Assembly: GCA_936440205.1 (NCBI GenBank)
Contig: OW387145.1
Span: forward strand, 26,911,075 to 26,975,074
Source: Lepidonotus clava
Lineage: Eukaryota; Annelida; Polychaeta; Phyllodocida; Polynoidae
DNA length: 64,000 nt
Direction: 5' to 3'
The notes under the pieces were generated by a model. That model was not told the origin of the DNA and made no database searches. It was given only the letters and a program-made list of their open reading frames with translations. The translations under genes and the position numbers were made by a program. Of the stretch, positions 49,266 through 57,713 are shown piece by piece (the stretch's first letter is position 1; each line of letters starts with the position of its first letter).

Positions 49266-49646
49266 GGTCATGACAACCTTGGGCTGTCGTTTTAGGCACC
49301 ATTCACCTACAACCCTAGGGTTGTCAGGCAGGACTTTTGACTTCTGTGACAACCCTATGACAACCCGATTTTCATTTTTGCTTCTCTGATGACCTTTTTG
49401 GCCCAAAGTAGTCGGGTGAAAATGACAACCTTTGGGTTGTCATTAAGCCTCAAAATTCACAATGACAACCCTCTGACCACCACCAAATTGTCATAGGATT
49501 GTCACAGGGTCATCACACAGCACCAATGGCCTGAAATGAGCCCTGCTCTGCCCCCAAACATCACCTACGAAAACCCAAAAGTGACCTATGACAACCCTCT
49601 GGCAACTTAAAAAGTGGCTCTCTGACGACTTTGTGTTTTCAGGGTA
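49266..49646. mobile_element. TGACAACC-rich element, probably one-ended
   Basis: The words TGACAACCCT, GTGACAACCC and their complement AGGGTTGTCA recur at least nine times in both orientations, an arrangement like the subterminal repeats of the AACGTTGT element but with a different word. The right edge reads GTGTTTTCAGGGTA; no matching inverted left end is visible. It abuts copy 2 of the iteron element directly, so one may have inserted beside or into the other. Confidence 0.5.
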
Positions 49647-50097
49647 GAGACCAGCGAAAATTCAAAATACCGGACTATTTTAGCCGCAGGGCATAGTAAT
49701 CTTATAGTGCTCGTATACAGATCGATACTCACTGCTTAAATACCCCACTAAGCGAGAGACCTGCCAATTTGAGACATATCAAGTGACTATCTAATTTATA
49801 CCATATAACTATTCACTTCTTCAAAAACCTCACAACCTCGACTTGAGACATGTTTTTTTGAGGGGAACAAATTTATGAAATAACCAAGACTTGAGAAATC
49901 TTTCTGGGAAACACCCACATCTCAAGTAATGAGGTATGACTTTATAATTTAGGACGTACAGGTCTCACCAAACTAATTGTGGTGACATCAGTAGTGCCAT
50001 ATACCTTTCTGTCCTGAGGTGAAGGGAATGACAGGCTTCGAGTGGCTGATAGTGAAATGAGGAAAAATTACAGAATTGAATAAAGGAATTACATGAT
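49647..50097. other. anonymous DNA
   Basis: No frame or repeat that I can support before the LINE tail fragment begins. Confidence 0.4.
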
Positions 50098-50472
50098 AAT
50101 CTACTGGAGCTCTATGGTCATACTCCACTAATAGTAAGGAGAAAGGAACATCTACTCTCAGTAATGTATCGACATAGTCTAGACCCAAAGAATATAGAAC
50201 ATCATAGGCCAGATATTGAATTACGAAGTGAAAATAAAGTAAAATTCAAGTATGCTATGACACGTCTATCCAAGGTAGAAAAAAGTCCTTTCTACAGGGG
50301 TGTTAGACTATGGGATATGTTATCTGCAGGAACACAACGAGCAACAACTAAAGTGAAATTTAAGCGAGCAATCAAAGAGAACAGGGGCTGGATTAAGTAG
50401 ATGACTGACTCAGATCTTAAGAATTATGCTGATCTTTACATGTAAATGTGTTCCTTTATACCTGTATATATA
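50098..50472 (+). mobile_element. 5'-truncated LINE tail, plus strand
   Basis: The plus strand encodes the last ~90 residues of an ORF2 protein ending at the stop near 50,400. RRKEHLLSVMYRHS aligns with RRVEHISSLMYRLCS of the neighbouring full ORF2, and SPFYRGVRLWD...QRATTKVKFKRAIK aligns with SPLSRGIALWD...QRSTTKVKFKRGIK. It is a related but diverged element, followed by about 70 bp of 3' UTR. It meets the poly(A) end of the minus-strand LINE tail to tail. Confidence 0.8.
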
Positions 50473-50497
50473 TTTTTTTTTTTTTTTTTAAATTCGT

Positions 50498-50503
50498 TTA
50501 TTT
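50498..50503 (-). terminator. AATAAA polyadenylation signal of the LINE
   Basis: AATAAA lies on the minus strand eight bases before the 18-base A run that ends the element. Confidence 0.75.
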
Positions 50504-50615
50504 TCAACATCACGCAGGTTACATACATGGTCTTCCAGTTGACATGATAGGTATGATGATGAAAAGTGATGATATGATGAATGATGGTTCGTCTATGAAT
50601 CCATGACATACAAAA

Positions 50616-53501
50616 TCATAGCCTGTTCTGTTGATTACATAGGCGGGTCAATAAGCATTTAATACCTCTTTTAAACTTTACTTTGGTGGTCGACCTCTGC
50701 AGACTTTCAGGAAGACAGTCCCACAGTGCGATACCTCGTGACAACGGGCTCTTCAGATACTTTTGATACTTTCTTTTGATATTTGTAAATTTAATTTTGT
50801 TTCTGCTCCGAAGGTGGACTCTAGGTCTTGTCTTATTGATCCTTTCTTGATCAGAACATAACCTATACATTAATGATGAAATATGTTCCACCCTCCGTTC
50901 TTTCAGAGGATCTATTCTATATTTCCTAGCCAGGTCATCAGCTTTTAGTGTTGGGTTTTGCTTATTGTCTATAATTTTTAGAGAACGATCTTGGAGAGTT
51001 TGTAGCCAAGATATTTTCCCAGTTGGGCCACTGTCCACCATGAAATCAGCATAATCCCCTATTGGTAAGATGGTTTGTTTATAAATCAGACATGCAGTCT
51101 TTGTGCTAATAAATTTACGTAACTTACTAAGCTGGAAAACACGGGTATTCAATTTGTTATATTTATCATTCAAAAATTTTTCAAAAGTTAGTTTATCGTC
51201 TATTGTCACTCCAAGATAATTGTAGTTCTGGACAGTGTCTAGTGTGCGACCCATCATAGAAACTGTTAAAATTGGTATATCTGTGCCAGTCATGTTTATG
51301 CTCATATGCTTTGTTTTCTTGGTGTTCACAGTTAATTTATTTAACTGACACCAAGTTGATAATATACTTAGCCCTCTTTCAAGTTCATTCTTTGCAACTA
51401 AAGCACACTCGTCAGCAGTATAGATAACAGTATCATCTGCATACATCGTGTTTTGGATTCTATCATCGGTGAACATGGATAACAGGTCATTAACATAGAT
51501 AATAAAAAACAAGGGTCCCAAGATGGACCCTTGTGGAACACCACATGTTATTGGTAGCTTATTAGATGTCGTCTTGCCCAGTTTGACCATTTGGTAGCGA
51601 TCTGTCAAATAGTCCCTGCACCAATCTACAATCTTATCATCAGCACCTAGACTCTTGATTTTATTACATAACAAGGCATGGTCTAGCCTATCAAACGCCT
51701 TTGAATAGTCTATATAAACACATTGTACAATCTTCTTCCTATCAACATTGTCATATAGATATTGTACAAATTCAAAGATTGCTGAAGCAGTACTGTAACC
51801 CTTCCTAAATCCATGTTGACGCTTATCTAGAAGACCATTGCATTCCAAATAATAAATAAGCTGGTTATACACTGCTCTTTCCATTAACTTACTAGGTGCA
51901 GACAACACAGACACCGGACGATAGTCTCCAGGGTCTAATGATAGTCCACCTTTCGGAATAGGTGTAATGCACCCAATTTTCCAATCTAGTGGCATAACTG
52001 ATAAACGCATGCATTCATTCAGTAGATAACAGATCTCTAGGGTTAGTATGATGAAAGCGTCCTTCAAAACCCTCATGTTAATGCTGCTAATCCCTGTAGA
52101 TTTGTTATTCTTCAAAAGTTTGATCAGATTTAACACTTCCTTCTCGCCAATGAATCTAAATGAAACATTAGTTATAAATCTATGTGCTACTTGGGGGGAC
52201 ATTACATTTATATGGAAACTATTGGACAATCGTTGACCAATCGAAGCATAATACTCATTTATAAAATTAGCAGCCTCTTGCCCTGTGACAATGTTACCCA
52301 GACTATTTTTAATCTTTTCACACTTGCCACTATTGCGGTTCTTTCCTATTTTTAGGTTCTTAATCATCTCATGCCAAAATTGCTTCGGGTGATCTTGATT
52401 CTCCTGTAGCTTATTGTTTATATAATCGCGCTTCTTAGATATTAGTAGTCTCCTGGATATTCGCTTAGCTTCCCTAAAATTCTCCCATCTATCTGATCCT
52501 CCGAGTCTAACTGCTGCTGAATGGAGCTTGTTCTTATTCTCAATAGACTTCCGCATATCTGCGTCTATCCAAGGATGCTGGTCCTGTCGTATTTTGATTT
52601 TACGTTTCGGGCATAACTTATCCACACTACTGACTATCACTGCACACATGATGTCCCATAATGTATTTGGGCATTGCGGCACACACCAAAAATCATGCCA
52701 TCTCATATCATTGAAAATTATATTTTGTAAGTTATCCTTCGTATATAGCTTATACGATCTACTTTCAACAGTCTCAACAATGTGTTTAGCTCTCTTCATT
52801 TTCCTATTAAGATATACGGGCAGATGATCTGAGATTGCACAATCATGGACACCACTATCCAACACAAATTGATCATGAATGTTAGTTATTATTAGGTCTA
52901 TTATACTCTTACTTCTATGAGTTACTCTGGTAGGTTTCTTGATCAATTGCCTCAGCCCATGGTCATCTATCATCGCCTTCAACTTCCGGTATTCAGGAGA
53001 ACATTTCTTTTTCTGGTCTATATTTAGGTCACCACATAATACCACTTCGGGCATATTTTTAATATTATCACATTCAATAGAATTTAATGTCTCATTTAGG
53101 TTGTCCAGAAAGCTATGATAAACACCGGATGGGGGTCGGTATATCACCGCTATTAATAGAGTCTTCCTACCCGGATGGCTCACTTTTAACCAAAGTTGCT
53201 CAGAGTCAGAGTTCGAGATGTTGTACTTGTGCATTATTTTGACATATGGAGAGATTGCAGATTTGACATAGATTAATAAACCACCCCCACGGGCTGGTAA
53301 TATCCTGTCTTGCCTATATACTGTAAATCCATCATGGGCTATTAGGTTATCATTAGCCCTACTGGTGAGCCATGATTCTGTCAAGCATATAAAGTCGCTT
53401 TCATCATAATGCATAAAAAGTTCATCTTGGTGTTTTAGAATGCTCCTTATGTTTAGATGGACAATGAATAGTCCTTTATGTTTCTTAGAAGTATCCATCA
53501 T
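50616..53501 (-). CDS. LINE ORF2: AP endonuclease + reverse transcriptase
   Basis: A 961-residue uninterrupted frame. The AP-like endonuclease, which nicks target DNA for target-primed reverse transcription, spans about 10-235: LNIRS (Asn17), TESW (Glu42), IYRPPS (121-125), GDLN (157-160), ID in SIIDLI (about 199-204) and SDH (224-226). A linker of about 250 residues follows. RT spans about 455-745, with YRPVSVLS (527-534), GFRKGYST (564-571), YIDYSKAFD carrying catalytic Asp598, GVPQGSILGP (654-663) and YADD (687-690). The C-terminal region (750-961) has the RGIALWD...TTKVKFKRGIK tail shared with the truncated copies at 50,098 and 59,170. There is no RNase H and no C-terminal zinc knuckle. 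Length and completeness match an active-type ORF2. An upstream in-frame start is possible; the MMDTSKK start directly precedes the endonuclease. Confidence 0.95.
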   Translation of the reverse strand: MMDTSKKHKGLFIVHLNIRSILKHQDELFMHYDESDFICLTESWLTSRANDNLIAHDGFTVYRQDRILPARGGGLLIYVKSAISPYVKIMHKYNISNSDSEQLWLKVSHPGRKTLLIAVIYRPPSGVYHSFLDNLNETLNSIECDNIKNMPEVVLCGDLNIDQKKKCSPEYRKLKAMIDDHGLRQLIKKPTRVTHRSKSIIDLIITNIHDQFVLDSGVHDCAISDHLPVYLNRKMKRAKHIVETVESRSYKLYTKDNLQNIIFNDMRWHDFWCVPQCPNTLWDIMCAVIVSSVDKLCPKRKIKIRQDQHPWIDADMRKSIENKNKLHSAAVRLGGSDRWENFREAKRISRRLLISKKRDYINNKLQENQDHPKQFWHEMIKNLKIGKNRNSGKCEKIKNSLGNIVTGQEAANFINEYYASIGQRLSNSFHINVMSPQVAHRFITNVSFRFIGEKEVLNLIKLLKNNKSTGISSINMRVLKDAFIILTLEICYLLNECMRLSVMPLDWKIGCITPIPKGGLSLDPGDYRPVSVLSAPSKLMERAVYNQLIYYLECNGLLDKRQHGFRKGYSTASAIFEFVQYLYDNVDRKKIVQCVYIDYSKAFDRLDHALLCNKIKSLGADDKIVDWCRDYLTDRYQMVKLGKTTSNKLPITCGVPQGSILGPLFFIIYVNDLLSMFTDDRIQNTMYADDTVIYTADECALVAKNELERGLSILSTWCQLNKLTVNTKKTKHMSINMTGTDIPILTVSMMGRTLDTVQNYNYLGVTIDDKLTFEKFLNDKYNKLNTRVFQLSKLRKFISTKTACLIYKQTILPIGDYADFMVDSGPTGKISWLQTLQDRSLKIIDNKQNPTLKADDLARKYRIDPLKERRVEHISSLMYRLCSDQERINKTRPRVHLRSRNKIKFTNIKRKYQKYLKSPLSRGIALWDCLPESLQRSTTKVKFKRGIKCLLTRLCNQQNRL

Positions 53502-54194
53502 GAAGACATAGGACGTAGGTTAATAGACCACTCCGGTTACTCAGTATATAAACCACGTGAATAAGGAACCTATATATTATCAACTGCACATTCCAAGGTA
53601 ACATGGATGATGATGAGGTATGTGACATGATGATGAAAATGACAGCAAAACAATGAATATACATAAAACACATACACAATTGACTGATCATGGTGCTTAG
53701 CACGTGATCAAGTCTGATGTGGTAAAGTCCCGACAGGGGCCTACCAGTAGATCTACACTACAATTGTTCAAATAGGTCGACCACCATAATACTCAGAATA
53801 TATAATTAGACACAACATATAGTTTGTGTCAATGCATATGCATCCCTTAGGGTTGATATATCACGTTAAATTTAGGTTTCAACTCTAACACCTTTGTTTT
53901 GTAGGTAGGTAACAGGGGTTACACTACTGTTTAGCTGGTAATGCATTGTAATATGTATCATTCACAGTTCATTATGGGGAAGAATTCGTTACGATTTTCC
54001 ACCAAGGTTTCTAGTTCATGCAGATCTCAACCCATATCTTAATATACCCCATAAATATAGTTATATTGTGTGTCACATGTCAGGTAACAGGGGTTACACT
54101 GACTTACATTTTGTTTTAAGTACTTTTATTTCCTGCGTTCAACACCCGGTAACAAGGGTTACTCTAGTGCTTTTATCAGTTGCTTAAGTGGTTA

Positions 54195-54402
54195 GCCAGA
54201 GTGCAACACATAAGGTAACAGGGGTTACACTCAATGTGAGTCTTTACGATGCAGCTTTACTAATATCCATCCATATCAGTAACAATTAAAGAATGGTCGA
54301 GGGGCGTTCCAGTTCAGAGCGGGTAAATATCCATTGGTACAGGTCAACTAGGTAACAGGGGTTACACTGGTTGCCGTTGCAATGTTCTTGTTTCAGTGAT
54401 CT
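54195..54402. repeat. 208-bp direct repeat in LINE spacer, copy 1
   Basis: Starts GCCAGAGTGCAACA and ends TTGTTTCAGTGATC. It matches 54,499-54,706 at an offset of 304 bp, with scattered substitutions and a compensating 1-base indel or so. Confidence 0.85.
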
Positions 54403-54498
54403 TAATCATGGTCCATGGGCAGTCCGTTGGGGTCTTTTTAGGAAGTACGAGGGGGAGTGAGCGGGAGGCGTGAGACATCCCCTAGAGTCAAGTGATTG

Positions 54499-54706
54499 GC
54501 CAGAGTGCAACAACATAAGGTAACAGGGGTTACACTTAATGTGAGTCTTTACGATGCTGCTTTACGTATGACCATCCATACCAGTAACTATTTAAAAATG
54601 TTTGAGTGGCTTTCCAGTTCACAGAGGGTAAATATCCATTAGTACAAGTCAACTAGGTAACAGGGGTTACACTTGTTGCCATTGAAATGTTCTTGTTTCA
54701 GTGATC
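54499..54706. repeat. 208-bp direct repeat in LINE spacer, copy 2
   Basis: Partner of 54,195-54,402. It ends ten bases from the ORF1 stop codon. Confidence 0.85.
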
Positions 54707-54716
54707 CTATCCATCT

Positions 54717-56606
54717 TTATAACTTAGTATTAAAGAAGTTGTCTGAGTTGGGGGGTTGTTGGTCACCCGTGGGCTCTGCTTCTAGTGTATCCATATGCTG
54801 GTGTGACAGTGATTCATCGGATAACACCGGTCTCCCTTCACCTCCCTGGTCGGTCAGGGCGTGTGGGGGCACTACGCTATGAGTTTCCTTGTTAAGATTG
54901 TCCGTTTCACGTTCTCTTATTAGATCATCCCGTACAATTTGAAGCAGTCGCCCTAGTTCATTCCTTCCAGTCCAACCACCAGAGGCTATTTCTTCGCTTT
55001 GTAAGGTTGCCCCAGCTCCCCAGAATCGATCAGTGCTAGCTTCTATAAGTCCCTTGCCTTTCAGTGAGCAGAGATAATCTCCCAGCGCGATATTTTGCTT
55101 GAATTTAGCATGCAAGAGCCCTCTCATACGATCCAGTTTGATATGATTCCATCTGATGCTGTCAGGAATCTCGCTTCCAATGGCCTTGGCTCTGGCTGCT
55201 GTTGGGGCTGCTAAGATTGCTGCTAATCTGGCAAAATCCTTTGCGCAGATGGCCTTTTCGGCTTGATAGCCATGTTCAACCGTTTCGTACTTACGCCCAT
55301 TGAAAATCACCACCGATGGGTAGAAGTTACTTAGCCTGCTCCTCACTGTGAAAAAGGCTAAGCCGTAGGGTGTGTCAAGTTCGCACAGGTCTTCGCCATA
55401 TTTTACGTAGTTGCCATCCTTTCCAACCTTGCGTTGACCCTCCGAGCCTACTGTTGTCTGTGGTTTAGGATTATGGAGTGGGGATTGATTGCATTCTGAT
55501 GCACCTGCTTGTCGTGCCCTACTAGCTAGCATGGGCTGGATGGTCAGTGGATCATATTTCACACCATCTACTTCGAGGGAGTCTTGAGTGTACTTAACTC
55601 TTTTGCCTGCCTCTCTTGCACGCTTCGCCTCTTGCCTTAGCATAGCTTTACCCACTCTGATGTTTTTGGGTTCGTCAGGGTTTATTTTGACGTTATGGTA
55701 GCGTTGGTTCTGTCTAAGGAAATCTCTGCAGGCTAGGATTTTCTTTTTCTTGTGCATTGTCAGCATCTCCACCTTGATTGGGCGGGGCCATTTCTTGGCT
55801 GGGTTCCAACGTCCTAGCCGTCCCATCTTGTTGTAGTCACAGTCAGTCATATGTATTCCCAGCTCATAGATCAGACCAAACACTGTTGATTCCAGGTTCT
55901 CGATCGGGTTTTCCATAAGTCCTTCAATGATAATGCATTTATTATCATCGGTGCTGATCCCCCTGGCCGTCCCCGTACCAGACATGTCTCTTCCAGTAGT
56001 GGGTAGAAAAGATGGTGGTGGGACATAGTTATCCAATCTCCTTTCTAGGCCTTCGATTGACTTTTTGTAGTGTGCTAAGTCATCGTGCACATCTTTCTCC
56101 AGGCTAGAGATTCTTGAATCGTGTACCTCGAGTGTTATTGAGTTGACCTCAATTTTCTGGGTATTCTCCGTGATTCTTGTTTGTGCCCTCTCAATCAACG
56201 TAACTTGATCTGCATGTTTAGCCTTCATTTCTTCATGCATTGAAACCATGACTACCTCCAGATCCTGTTTTGTAATCGATTCTGCCCTCATGTTACTTAA
56301 TGTTGATTTCAGATTTCCACCGTCAACCTTCAGTGAGTTCAGATCTTGCTGAATTCTAGAGAGTAACCCCATGATATCCCCTTCCTCTGCCGCTGCTGCT
56401 GCCTTTGTTTTAGTTGTTTGTTTTCGGGGTTGTTGTGCCAACCCCGAAAGTGGAAGTTCATCTGCCGTATCGTAGTCTTCGTCATCATCCTCTATTTCAA
56501 GACTGGAGTTTGCCTGCCGGCTTACTCTGGCTAATTGCTTATTATGCAATGTTGTTGTGTTGGTCTTCCGTGTTTTCTTACCAGTTCTCGCTGACTTGTT
56601 TACCAC
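54717..56606 (-). CDS. LINE ORF1: coiled coil, RRM-like region and C-terminal NADAR (YbiA-like) domain
   Basis: A 629-codon open stretch counted from the GTG at 56,606; the true start is probably the ATG at 56,810. Residues about 30-75 are acidic and basic linker. About 75-195 predict as a coiled coil (EEMKAKHADQVTLIERAQ; heptad-like ISSLEKDVHDD). About 222-355 resemble an RRM plus basic C-terminal domain as in L1-type ORF1 proteins (KCIIIEGL; PRPIKVEM; KKKKILACRDFLR). About 415-565 match the NADAR/DUF1768 family: F-x-V-R-S-R-LSNFYPS, YETVEHGYQAEKA, A-x-x-AKAIGSEIP, KFKQN, IEASTDRFWGAGATL and GRNELGRLL-x-x-VRDDL. NADAR proteins (YbiA/RibX group, DarT-linked forms) cleave or bind ADP-ribose or N-glycosidic conjugates. 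Here the domain lies on the same RNA as the LINE ORF2. The likely role is RNA binding plus a still unknown NAD/ADP-ribose activity. Confidence 0.9.
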   Translation of the reverse strand: MVNKSARTGKKTRKTNTTTLHNKQLARVSRQANSSLEIEDDDEDYDTADELPLSGLAQQPRKQTTKTKAAAAAEEGDIMGLLSRIQQDLNSLKVDGGNLKSTLSNMRAESITKQDLEVVMVSMHEEMKAKHADQVTLIERAQTRITENTQKIEVNSITLEVHDSRISSLEKDVHDDLAHYKKSIEGLERRLDNYVPPPSFLPTTGRDMSGTGTARGISTDDNKCIIIEGLMENPIENLESTVFGLIYELGIHMTDCDYNKMGRLGRWNPAKKWPRPIKVEMLTMHKKKKILACRDFLRQNQRYHNVKINPDEPKNIRVGKAMLRQEAKRAREAGKRVKYTQDSLEVDGVKYDPLTIQPMLASRARQAGASECNQSPLHNPKPQTTVGSEGQRKVGKDGNYVKYGEDLCELDTPYGLAFFTVRSRLSNFYPSVVIFNGRKYETVEHGYQAEKAICAKDFARLAAILAAPTAARAKAIGSEIPDSIRWNHIKLDRMRGLLHAKFKQNIALGDYLCSLKGKGLIEASTDRFWGAGATLQSEEIASGGWTGRNELGRLLQIVRDDLIRERETDNLNKETHSVVPPHALTDQGGEGRPVLSDESLSHQHMDTLEAEPTGDQQPPNSDNFFNTKL

Positions 56607-56612
56607 AAATCT

Positions 56613-56810
56613 TCATTTACGCTCTGGTGAGGTAATAGAGGTAACTTTTTTACCCACCTTCTTTCCACTGGTTGTTTTCTTCGGGCTCGTTGTTTCACTT
56701 ATCTTACGTTTGTATCCACTCACTCCCCCCTCCGCGTTCTCATCGGTGCATTCTGACCCCGCATTTTTCTCAGTGTGTTTCGTATTTATATCTGCCATTT
56801 TGCAGTCCAT
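56613..56810 (-). CDS. N-terminal part of LINE ORF1, cut off by one TGA
   Basis: From the ATG at 56,810 a 65-codon stretch runs in the same frame as the main ORF1 stretch and ends at a TGA (56,615-56,613). Three codons later the frame reopens. It is strongly basic at its end (GYKRKISE, KKTTSGKKVGKKV, SPERK), which continues in composition with SARTGKKTRK beyond the stop and suits a nuclear-localisation or RNA-binding tail. Either this copy has a single nonsense change or the protein begins further in. The second Met (MADINTK) is an alternative start. Confidence 0.7.
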   Translation of the reverse strand: MDCKMADINTKHTEKNAGSECTDENAEGGVSGYKRKISETTSPKKTTSGKKVGKKVTSITSPERK

Positions 56811-57015
56811 GCGTCGGCGTATGTTGATGTGATATGAGGACTGTAATTCACAAGCTTATAATTTGGATAATAATTCAGTTAATAGTCCATATCAGGTCAT
56901 GAACTGTTCATGTACCTAGTTTCCAAACTGCTAGCATCATCTCCAAGGGTAGGAGATGGTGGTCGACCTAGAACATATAATCCTAGCTGTCACTTCCCGC
57001 CATCATTGACAGCTT

Positions 57016-57548
57016 TATTGGTCGCTTGGATATGTTCTTTTTCACTGTATGCATAAATTCATCATGTCCATCTCAGTGCAACTCATTACCATACCTATAA
57101 TCCGACTGGAAGAACATTACAATGTAAGTGAAGTTGTCGTAATTAAAAAAAATTAAAAAAATTACAGGGTATCCCCTTTCATTTATGAGTTGTTTAGTAA
57201 AAAAAGGATCCTTGATCTTGGCCTGTTTGTAGCATAGACATAAGATATAAAAAATGCTGATCTTGAGACCGTAATCAAAATTTACCTGATCAGCCAGAAT
57301 AGGTACGAAGATATGGGCTCTGTTCTTTATATTTGGATGGAGTACTTACCCTAAGATTCATATATTTTGTCTATCAAAGATGACACAACAGGAACAGTGG
57401 TCAATTCGAGATGGTGCAAAATTCTGGATAATCTTTTTCACAATAGGCTATATTAAACTATACAAGAAAATTATTAATATCGTGAGACCAACATAGGGAG
57501 CTCACCACAATGGTATAGGATGTATATAGGGGTGATCGGGGAGATGGG
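57016..57548. other. anonymous AT-rich flank of the LINE
   Basis: No gene, RNA or repeat seen between the inferred LINE 5' end and the short element at 57,554. Confidence 0.4.
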
Positions 57549-57553
57549 TTAGA

Positions 57554-57708
57554 CAGTGGCTGATCCAGAGGGGGGGGGGCATGTGCCCCTCCCTTTTTTT
57601 CCGGAAAATGTTTCATTTTTTTAATGGAAAATTCGGCCAGAAAGCAAGTAAGGAAAGATTTTTTCAATAGCGTGCCCCCCCATTTTCAAAATGCTGGATC
57701 CGCCAGTG
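57554..57708. mobile_element. MITE with CAGTGGC(T/G)GATCCAG ends and TTAGA duplication
   Basis: The left end is CAGTGGCTGATCCAG; the right end reverse-complements to CACTGGCGGATCCAG. Inner arms also mirror (GGGGGGGGGGCATG near the left, CGTGCCCCCCC near the right; TCCGGAAAATG, CATTTTC). TTAGA stands outside both ends (57,549-57,553 and 57,709-57,713), a likely 5-bp target duplication. It is non-coding; the 69-codon frame across it is incidental. Confidence 0.75.
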
Positions 57709-57713
57709 TTAGA

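Larger units (their letters stand above)
53502..54716 (-). other. LINE inter-ORF spacer with repeated hairpin motif
   Basis: A 1.2-kb non-coding spacer, long for a two-ORF LINE. It holds seven copies of GGTAACAGGGGTTACAC (plus-strand spelling), at 53,908, 54,083, 54,148 (variant with AAGGG and TACTC), 54,214, 54,351, 54,519 and 54,656. Four of them sit inside a diverged 208-bp direct repeat (54,195-54,402 and 54,499-54,706). In the element's RNA each motif can form a GUAAC/GUUAC stem with a four-base CCCU loop. Confidence 0.8.
50473..57015 (-). mobile_element. near full-length LINE (CR1/Jockey-type) with NADAR-bearing ORF1
   Basis: On the minus strand the order is a probable 5' UTR (about 57,015-56,811), ORF1 (56,810-54,717 with one in-frame TGA), a 1.2-kb spacer with seven hairpin motifs, ORF2 (53,501-50,616), a short 3' UTR, AATAAA (50,503-50,498) and an 18-base A run (50,490-50,473 as T on plus). 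ORF2 has an AP-type endonuclease and RT but no RNase H, fitting the CR1/L2/Daphne/Jockey branch; I do not fix the clade. The 5' boundary is estimated from a GATGGCGGGAAGTGACAG stretch near 57,015, and no target duplication was proven. The full-length ORF2 and retained poly(A) tail suggest a fairly recent insertion. Confidence 0.9.
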
